8,051 nt of DNA from the NCBI GenBank assembly GCA_001898095.1, contig MKSH01000034.1:5298-13348 (forward strand), given 5' to 3'. The notes under the pieces are model-generated. The model did not search any database, was not told the DNA's origin, and saw nothing but the letters and a program-made list of their open reading frames with translations. The position numbers were made by a program, and so were the translations under genes. Positions 1-8,051 of the stretch are shown in pieces; the first letter of the stretch is position 1, and each line of letters begins with the position of its first letter. Origin of the DNA: Solirubrobacterales bacterium 70-9. Its GTDB lineage: Bacteria; Actinomycetota; Thermoleophilia; Solirubrobacterales; 70-9.

Positions 1-1478
1 GGCGCGTCGAGGAAGCGCGGCAGCGGCAGCAGGACCAGGGCCGCCAGCAGGGCCGGGATGACGTAGCGGATGTTGATCCCGAAACCGACCGGTTCGCCCT
101 CCGCCCCGGCCGCGCCGAGCGGCGTGAAGAGGTAGGCGACCAGGGCGAAGAGGGCGGCGCCGCCGAGCCAACGGATCAGCTTGTCGCGGCCGGCGAAGAT
201 CGCCAGCAGGCAGGCGGCGACGGCGGCCGCCAGGACGAGCGGCCAGAGGGTCCCGAAGGCGTCGTGCAGGCCGGGGGCGAAGTAGTGGCGCCAGACGCTG
301 GTGTCGGTCGCGTAGTGGGAGATGCTGAAGCCGGGGCGACCTTCCTGCAGCCGTTCCGGGTGGGGCAGGGAGATCGGGCCGAGGCCGGTCGCCTCGGGGA
401 TCGGGTTGCCGGCGACGAGCAGGTTGCGCAGGTACCAGTAGCCGCCGCCGAGGAGGCCGCCGGCGAACCACCAGCCGGCCGCCTTCCAGCGCTTCCCCAG
501 CGGCGCGAGGACGACCACGACCAGGGTCAGCGCCGCCGCCATCGCGAAGACGGTCAGCCGCGTCCCCGCCGCCAGTCCCACGGCCAGCCCCGCCGCCGCC
601 AGCGGCCACCCGTACAGCGCCTGCGTTCGCACTTCCGGCCGCATAGCGGAGCTTTCTGCGAACTCACCGGACGGGGGGTCGTCGCCGCGGGGGCGGGCGT
701 TCCAGGCCTCGACCAGGATCGCGATCCCGGCGAGCAGGAGCGCCGCCGCCATCAGGTCGTTCTTCGCCGCCCCCGGCTCGCGCACCACCAGCGTGTGGCA
801 GCCGGCCAGGATCGCCGCCGCGAGACATGAGGGGATTCCACGACCGTAGGGTCTGCCGACGCAGTAGGCGGCGAGGAAGGTAACGCCGAGCCAGCCGAAG
901 TTGATGAAGAGGCTGAGCGTGTCCCGCCCGGTCATCAGGATCCCGACCGCGTGCAGGAGCTCCGAGTTCTGCGGGTAGAACCAGTTGACGAAGACGGTCT
1001 CGACGTGGTGCATCCCGGTGGTCGAGTGCGACTGGACGATGTCTGCCGAGAACGGCATGTGGTACCAGAGCGAGTCGAAGTTGAAGATCCCGGCATCGAG
1101 CGCGTGCTTGGCCGTCACCGCCCAGTCGAAGACGACGATCGCGATCACGACGAGAGCAACCACGGTCGCCCAGAGGCCCAGCTCCCCGCCGCGCGCCGTC
1201 CGGCCGCCGCCGGGCTGGACCGGCGCCACCCTGGCGATCAGCGCGATGAGGACGCCGAGCAGGGCGAGCGACCCCGCGTAGAGGACGCCGAAGGTGCCGA
1301 GAAACTCGGCGGCGATGGTCAGCAGGCCGACGCCGAAGGTGATCTCGACCAGGCGCGCCGGCGCCCCCTCCCAGCCCGGCAGCAGGCGCGCTCGCAGCAT
1401 GTAGGCGGCGAGGCCGAACCCCCCCACCAGGACGACCAGCTGGGCGGCCCCCAGCAGGTAGGAGCCGAAGCTAGGCAT
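1..1478 (-). CDS. Polytopic membrane protein, GT-C (ArnT/PMT-like) glycosyltransferase candidate, C-terminus cut by window edge
   Basis: An open frame runs without a stop from ATG at 1478 to the left edge (492 codons visible). The product has roughly 12 hydrophobic segments, starting near residues 6-28, 43-66, 66-85 and 100-121. Between the fourth and fifth segments lies a large loop with FNFDSLWYHMPF (about 133-143), followed by FYPQNSELLHA (about 167-177), then AAKNDLMAAALLL (about 237-249) and RYVIPALL (about 471-478). An acidic-aromatic first loop with a YH.P motif, followed by YP...ELL, is typical of GT-C fold enzymes that move sugars from polyprenyl-phosphate donors outside the membrane; no single family signature is decisive. 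The start lies 21 nt after the ftsB stop, with a weak GAGG about 7 nt upstream, so co-transcription with ftsB is likely. The substrate cannot be told. An uncharacterised multi-pass membrane protein is the alternative. Confidence 0.75.
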   Translation of the reverse strand, partial: MPSFGSYLLGAAQLVVLVGGFGLAAYMLRARLLPGWEGAPARLVEITFGVGLLTIAAEFLGTFGVLYAGSLALLGVLIALIARVAPVQPGGGRTARGGELGLWATVVALVVIAIVVFDWAVTAKHALDAGIFNFDSLWYHMPFSADIVQSHSTTGMHHVETVFVNWFYPQNSELLHAVGILMTGRDTLSLFINFGWLGVTFLAAYCVGRPYGRGIPSCLAAAILAGCHTLVVREPGAAKNDLMAAALLLAGIAILVEAWNARPRGDDPPSGEFAESSAMRPEVRTQALYGWPLAAAGLAVGLAAGTRLTVFAMAAALTLVVVVLAPLGKRWKAAGWWFAGGLLGGGYWYLRNLLVAGNPIPEATGLGPISLPHPERLQEGRPGFSISHYATDTSVWRHYFAPGLHDAFGTLWPLVLAAAVAACLLAIFAGRDKLIRWLGGAALFALVAYLFTPLGAAGAEGEPVGFGINIRYVIPALLAALVLLPLPRFLDA

Positions 1479-1499
1479 CGGCCCTCGGTGCCGCCCCGC

Positions 1500-1862
1500 T
1501 CAGCGGGAGAGGCCGCGGAGCACGAACGGGGTTTCCCCCTTGGCGATCATGCCCTGCTTGCGCGCCGCCGCGGCGACGACCGCCGGGTCCGAGGAGGACT
1601 GGATCGAGCGGTGGAGGCGCTTGTTTTCGTGCAGCAGGTTGTGGAATTCGGCTTTCGCCGCGGTGGTCGACTTGTAGGTGGTGAAGAGGTTGATCGCCGG
1701 GTTCAGGTAGGAGTAGGCGACGGCGAAGAGGACCAGGACCAGGGCGATGCGGCCGACGCGGTCCCATTTGATCCGGCTCGGCGTGCTGCGGGCACCCGGT
1801 TTGCGTTTGCGGGCGGCGGGCCGGCGTTTGGGACGGGAGCCGGCGTAAGCGGTCGAGGCCAT
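1500..1862 (-). CDS. ftsB: FtsB/DivIC-type septum formation initiator protein
   Basis: This 120-residue protein has the standard layout of the septum formation initiator family. A very basic cytoplasmic N-tail rich in Arg/Lys (residues 1-35) is followed by one membrane span (about 38-55, IALVLVLFAVAYSYL), then a short coiled coil with an EN..L pattern (about 62-90, including LLHENKRLHRSI). It ends with the family's C-terminal signature DPAVVAAAARKQGMIAKGETPFVL (split here as about 92-105 and 106-116). Such proteins form the FtsQ/DivIB-FtsL-FtsB complex that controls septal peptidoglycan synthesis. Location directly after eno is a conserved actinobacterial and firmicute arrangement and supports the call. 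In-frame TGA and TAA codons lie about 30 nt upstream and ATG at 1862 is the only start in between. The nearest good Shine-Dalgarno (AAGGAG, 1896-1891) is 28 nt away, separated by a hairpin. Confidence 0.9.
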   Translation of the reverse strand: MASTAYAGSRPKRRPAARKRKPGARSTPSRIKWDRVGRIALVLVLFAVAYSYLNPAINLFTTYKSTTAAKAEFHNLLHENKRLHRSIQSSSDPAVVAAAARKQGMIAKGETPFVLRGLSR

Positions 1863-1896
1863 GCCCGCAGCTACGCTGCCGGCGGGCCTTCTCCTT
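1863..1896 (-). promoter_or_regulatory. ftsB translation initiation region: distant Shine-Dalgarno plus spacer hairpin
   Basis: Read on the minus strand, AAGGAG at 1896-1891 is followed by 3 nt (AAG), then a self-complementary 25-nt block at 1887-1863 ending right at the ATG (1862). The block folds as GCCC, a four-base bulge, GCAGC, loop GTA, GCTGC, GGGC. If folded, the 28-nt gap shrinks to a few nucleotides, which would make the Shine-Dalgarno usable. Pairing is read directly from the sequence; the function is inferred. The strong SD could also be fortuitous. Confidence 0.45.
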
Positions 1897-1906
1897 CATT
1901 AAGGGA

Positions 1907-1919
1907 GCGCCCCCGGCGC
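1907..1919 (-). other. Small GC hairpin just after the eno stop
   Basis: A GCGCC-GGG-GGCGC stem (5 bp, 3-nt loop) begins a few bases after the eno stop codon. It is followed on the minus strand by TCCCTTAA rather than a U-tract, so it is a weak terminator at best and could be an mRNA-stabilising or processing element between eno and ftsB. Confidence 0.3.
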
Positions 1920-1920
1920 C

Positions 1921-3231
<1,311 letters not shown>

Positions 3232-3241
3232 TTCAGGCGCG

Positions 3242-3282
3242 AGCGCCCGATGCGGTCCGGGTCACCCCGGTGCCGGGGCGCT
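3242..3282 (-). terminator. Nested inverted repeat overlapping the foldase stop codon
   Basis: An outer 7-bp perfect repeat, AGCGCCC (3242-3248) with GGGCGCT (3276-3282), encloses a second palindrome CCCCGG-TG-CCGGGG (3265-3278). The two share bases, so they are alternative folds. The 3282-side arm overlaps the TAG stop of the foldase gene (3283-3281). There is no U-tract on the minus strand, so a classical intrinsic terminator is not supported; a pause, processing or U-tract-less terminator is possible. It precedes the candidate eno promoter. Confidence 0.35.
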
Positions 3283-4750
3283 ATTCGCCTTTTTCGGAGG
3301 AGCCTTTTTCTTTCGAGCCCGATTCGGCGGCGGCTTCGGCTGCCGCTTCTTCGGCGGCTTTCACCGCGGCTTCGGTTTCCGCCTGACTCTGCGCCGAGCC
3401 TTCTTCGGTCCCGGCGGCGCCTTCCGCTTCTTCAGCGCCTTCCGCCGCTTTGCCTTTGCCTTTCGCTTCGGCTTCCGGGTGCGGACGCTGCACCAGTCGT
3501 TCGCCTTCCGGTTTGGCGAGCGTGACCGAGCCGGGGATGGCGGGCTGGTTCTGCGCCACCGGCGCCGGGCATTCGGTCGGCGGTTTCTTCGGGTTGGCTT
3601 CGTAGCAGGAGGCCGCCGCGGTCGAGGGGTGCCCGGAACCCTTGTAGTTCGCACACTGTTCGATCACGTAGCCGCTGGCGCAGTAGCTGCGGGAGCGCCA
3701 CTTTTCCTGGAAGCCGGTGACCCATTCGCTGAAGTATTTCTGCTGCTTTTCCTGGGTCAGCTGGGTGCTGATCGTCGTTTTGACTTCGGAAAGCGGCTGC
3801 ACCGACTGTTTGTGGTCCTTCACGACTTCCAGCAGGAGATAGCTTTTTTCCTGTTTGACGGGGCCGACCAGTTCCCCGATTTTCGCGCCAAAGATGTCTT
3901 TTTTCAGCGGTTCCGTGAGCAATTCTTCGCTGATTTCTTTCTGCAGACCGGCGTTGGCTTCGGTCGTCGGCGAGAACTTTTTGGTGACTTTTTTCCAGCT
4001 CGCTTCAGAGTTGTCGGCTTCCAGAGCTTTCTGGGCTTCTTCGACTTCTTTTTTGTTTTCGTTGATGACGACGCGGACGTCTCGCGACGGTTTTTTCGTG
4101 TACTGCGTCGCCTTTTCGCGCTCGTAATATTCTTCGATTTCGGCTTCCGACACCGGCGGCGTTTCGTTGGTGATCTTTTCCTGGATCTTCGTCGAGACGA
4201 TCTGCAGTTCGACCTTCTGTTCGACGATTTCTTCGGTGTAGTGGGATTCCTTGAGGAATTCCTGCCATTTCTTTTCCGTCGGGAAGCTTTCTTTTTTGAC
4301 TTTGGCGATTTCGGCTTCGATTTCTTTCTGCGTCACCTTGACGCCCTGTTCTTCGGCCTCGCCGAGGATCGCCGCCGTGTTGAGGACTTCGCCCATCGCC
4401 GCTTTGTGCAGTTCTTCAGCTTTTTTGGAGCCTTCTTTCGGCGGTTTTTTCAGACCCGCCTGGGCTTCCTGCTGTTCGTGGACCTTTTCGTAATCGGCTT
4501 TCGAGATGTGGCCGATCTCGGCCGGGACGCCGGTCACCAGCGCCACGTCGCCGGCGGGGATGCTCGGCGCGCCGAGGCCCTCGGCCACCGCGAAGACGAC
4601 GAAGAGGCCGATGAAGAGGACCGCGAAGAGGATCAGGCCGACGCGCTGCGCCGCGCGCGAGCCGCCTTTGCGCCCGCCGGTCTGAGACGGCGTCGCTTTT
4701 TTCGGGCGGCCCCTGCCATCCCGTTTATTTCGCCCCGATTTGGCTCCCAC
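3281..4750 (-). CDS. Membrane-anchored SurA/PrsA-like foldase (PpiC-family relative)
   Basis: The 489-residue product has a basic cytoplasmic N-tail (1-35), one membrane span (about 37-58, VGLILFAVLFIGLFVVFAVA) and an exported region rich in Lys and Glu. Residues about 67-215 resemble the SurA N-terminal chaperone domain (ISKADYEKV at 82-90, AILGEAEEQGVKVTQKEIEAE at 127-147 in helical pattern). Residues about 222-311 align by pattern with a parvulin domain (RDVRVVIN, KKFS, IGELVGPV, SYLLLEV), but the histidines expected in the first strand and near the end are replaced by Val and Leu, so isomerase activity is doubtful. Four cysteines (357, 366, 382, 394) follow, then an Ala/Glu/Lys low-complexity tail (about 425-489). 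It probably helps fold secreted proteins. GTG at 4750 has no Shine-Dalgarno. Most Glu and Lys codons are GAA and AAA, unlike flanking genes. Position between mfd and eno matches other actinobacteria. Confidence 0.82.
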   Translation of the reverse strand: MGAKSGRNKRDGRGRPKKATPSQTGGRKGGSRAAQRVGLILFAVLFIGLFVVFAVAEGLGAPSIPAGDVALVTGVPAEIGHISKADYEKVHEQQEAQAGLKKPPKEGSKKAEELHKAAMGEVLNTAAILGEAEEQGVKVTQKEIEAEIAKVKKESFPTEKKWQEFLKESHYTEEIVEQKVELQIVSTKIQEKITNETPPVSEAEIEEYYEREKATQYTKKPSRDVRVVINENKKEVEEAQKALEADNSEASWKKVTKKFSPTTEANAGLQKEISEELLTEPLKKDIFGAKIGELVGPVKQEKSYLLLEVVKDHKQSVQPLSEVKTTISTQLTQEKQQKYFSEWVTGFQEKWRSRSYCASGYVIEQCANYKGSGHPSTAAASCYEANPKKPPTECPAPVAQNQPAIPGSVTLAKPEGERLVQRPHPEAEAKGKGKAAEGAEEAEGAAGTEEGSAQSQAETEAAVKAAEEAAAEAAAESGSKEKGSSEKGE

Positions 4751-4765
4751 CGAGCGGGCAGCATA
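4751..4765 (-). promoter_or_regulatory. Candidate -10 box and near-leaderless start for the foldase gene
   Basis: TATGCT (4765-4760) matches TAnnnT and lies exactly 9 nt before the GTG start at 4750, the same geometry as at eno. The intervening GCCCGCTCG has no Shine-Dalgarno. The region just upstream is locally AT-richer (CTTTAAACAG near 4792-4783), but no clear TTGACA-like -35 is found at 16-18 nt; TTTAAA (4791-4786) would give a 20-nt spacer. Confidence 0.45.
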
Positions 4766-4810
4766 GTGAAAGTCACTTCGCGCTGTTTAAAGACGGTTTG
4801 ACCTGCGCCG

Positions 4811-4853
4811 GTGTGAGCCAGCCTCGCAAGGAATTCGCCCTTCGGGCTCACAC
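4811..4853. repeat. 9-bp perfect inverted repeat with competing inner hairpin
   Basis: GTGTGAGCC (4811-4819) pairs perfectly with GGCTCACAC (4845-4853) across a 25-nt loop. Inside it, GCCC and GGGC around a TTC/GAA triloop (about 4837-4847) form a smaller stem that uses part of one outer arm, so the two folds exclude each other. It lies upstream of the foldase promoter candidate. It may be an operator, an attenuator-like switch, or part of the end of the mfd transcript; no U-tract follows. Confidence 0.45.
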
Positions 4854-4872
4854 CCCCGCCTTCGGTGGGGGG
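4854..4872. terminator. Strong GC hairpin between mfd and the foldase gene
   Basis: CCCCC-G-CC, loop TTC, GG-T-GGGGG forms a 7-8 bp GC stem. In plus-strand RNA the internal position is a G-U pair, while in minus-strand RNA it is an A-C mismatch, so the stem is somewhat better on the plus strand. No U-tract is present on either side. A role in ending mfd transcription is inferred from its location only. Confidence 0.4.
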
Positions 4873-4944
4873 TCAGCGAGCCGAGGGGAGCGCACTACCG
4901 GTGCGTGACCCGAGGCGAGCGACCGAGGACGCCGCGAGGCGCCC
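4873..4944. other. Intergenic spacer after mfd with imperfect repeats and a short hairpin
   Basis: No gene is visible here. Two related stretches, GCGAGCCGAGG (4876-4886) and GCGAGCGACCGAGG (4915-4928), flank a CGCAC-TACCG-GTGCG hairpin (4891-4905). A small GCGCC/GGCGT stem lies just after the mfd stop on the minus strand. Together with the hairpins at 4811-4872 this makes a densely structured 3' region of the mfd transcript. Function unknown. Confidence 0.35.
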
Positions 4945-5456
4945 TCACGCCGGCGCAGGCTCGGCGGCGCGTTTGGCCTCGCGGAGGCCGTCGGCGAGCG
5001 CCAGGACGGCCGCCAGGCGCTCGTCCGGATCGCCCGCGACGCGCAGCGACGCGGCCTGCTCGCGCCATTCGTAGAGCGCCCCCTCGACCCGTTCGGAGAG
5101 CACCCCGGAGCCGGTCGAATCCAGTTCCACCCCGGTCACCGTCAGTTTGCCGCCGCGGAACTCGACGCTGCGCGCCCCGGCGAGGCCGAGCTCGATCCGC
5201 GCCCGCTGCAGCTTCAGCAGGTTCTCCGCCTGCGGCGGCAGCTGGCCGAAGCGGTCGTCGAGCTCGTCGGCGATCTGGCGCAGCTGGCCCGGCTCGCGGG
5301 CGGCGACGATCCGGCGGTGGATATCGATCTTCGCCGCCTCGAAGGGCACGAAGGTGGCGGGCAGGTAGGCATCGACCGGGACGTCGAGGCGGACCGGCTC
5401 CGGCGCCTCCTCGCGTTCGGCGTCCTCGCCCCCGGCCTCGGCGACCGCCTCGTCGA

Positions 5457-8051
<2,595 letters not shown>

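Noticed and set aside
1871..1899. ATG at 1899 preceded by TTA, opening a 142-codon frame over ftsB
   Set aside because: The frame is Arg/Pro/His-rich with no structure and overlaps the well-formed FtsB protein in another register.
3281..3490. Glu/Ala/Lys low-complexity coding tail considered as a tandem DNA repeat
   Set aside because: No fixed repeat unit is visible. The codons vary and only the amino-acid composition is repetitive.
4830..4842. GGAATTCGCCCTT resembles the insert-flanking sequence of common TA-cloning vectors
   Set aside because: Only about a dozen bases match. They sit inside a natural inverted repeat, no further vector sequence adjoins, and the flanking genes keep their expected order.

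Overview
The window is GC-rich and every gene lies on the minus strand, so transcription runs from position 8051 towards 1. The content is bacterial housekeeping. The gene order (mfd, a SurA/PrsA-like foldase, eno, an FtsB/DivIC-type septum protein), the heavy use of GTG starts, TAnnnT-type -10 boxes and the very high GC point to Actinomycetota. A Thermoleophilia/Solirubrobacterales-like lineage is my best guess; this is inference from synteny and protein style, since no rRNA is present.

In transcription order, 8051-4945 is mfd (transcription-repair coupling factor), missing its N-terminus at the window edge. It is broken near 5517: about 61 nt appear to be missing, which deletes most of the TRG translocation motif and shifts the frame. 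The remaining C-terminal domain is intact in the new frame. 4944-4751 is a structured intergenic region with several hairpins. 4750-3281 encodes a membrane-anchored, Lys/Glu-rich SurA/PrsA-like foldase whose codon usage is unlike its neighbours and whose parvulin-like domain lacks the usual histidines. 3216-1921 is a complete, canonical enolase. 1862-1500 is a small FtsB/DivIC-type divisome protein. From 1478 to the left edge runs a polytopic membrane protein resembling GT-C glycosyltransferases, incomplete at its C-terminus.

The foldase and eno both have a TAnnnT hexamer exactly 9 nt before a GTG start, with no Shine-Dalgarno, suggesting near-leaderless mRNAs. ftsB instead has a strong AAGGAG placed too far upstream, with a hairpin filling the gap. 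eno, ftsB and the membrane protein are probably one transcription unit (gaps of 58 and 21 nt). No mobile element, CRISPR array, tRNA or rRNA was seen. The window does not contain an obvious new multi-gene system. The points most worth checking are the mfd lesion, the histidine-less foldase and the unusual translation-start arrangements.
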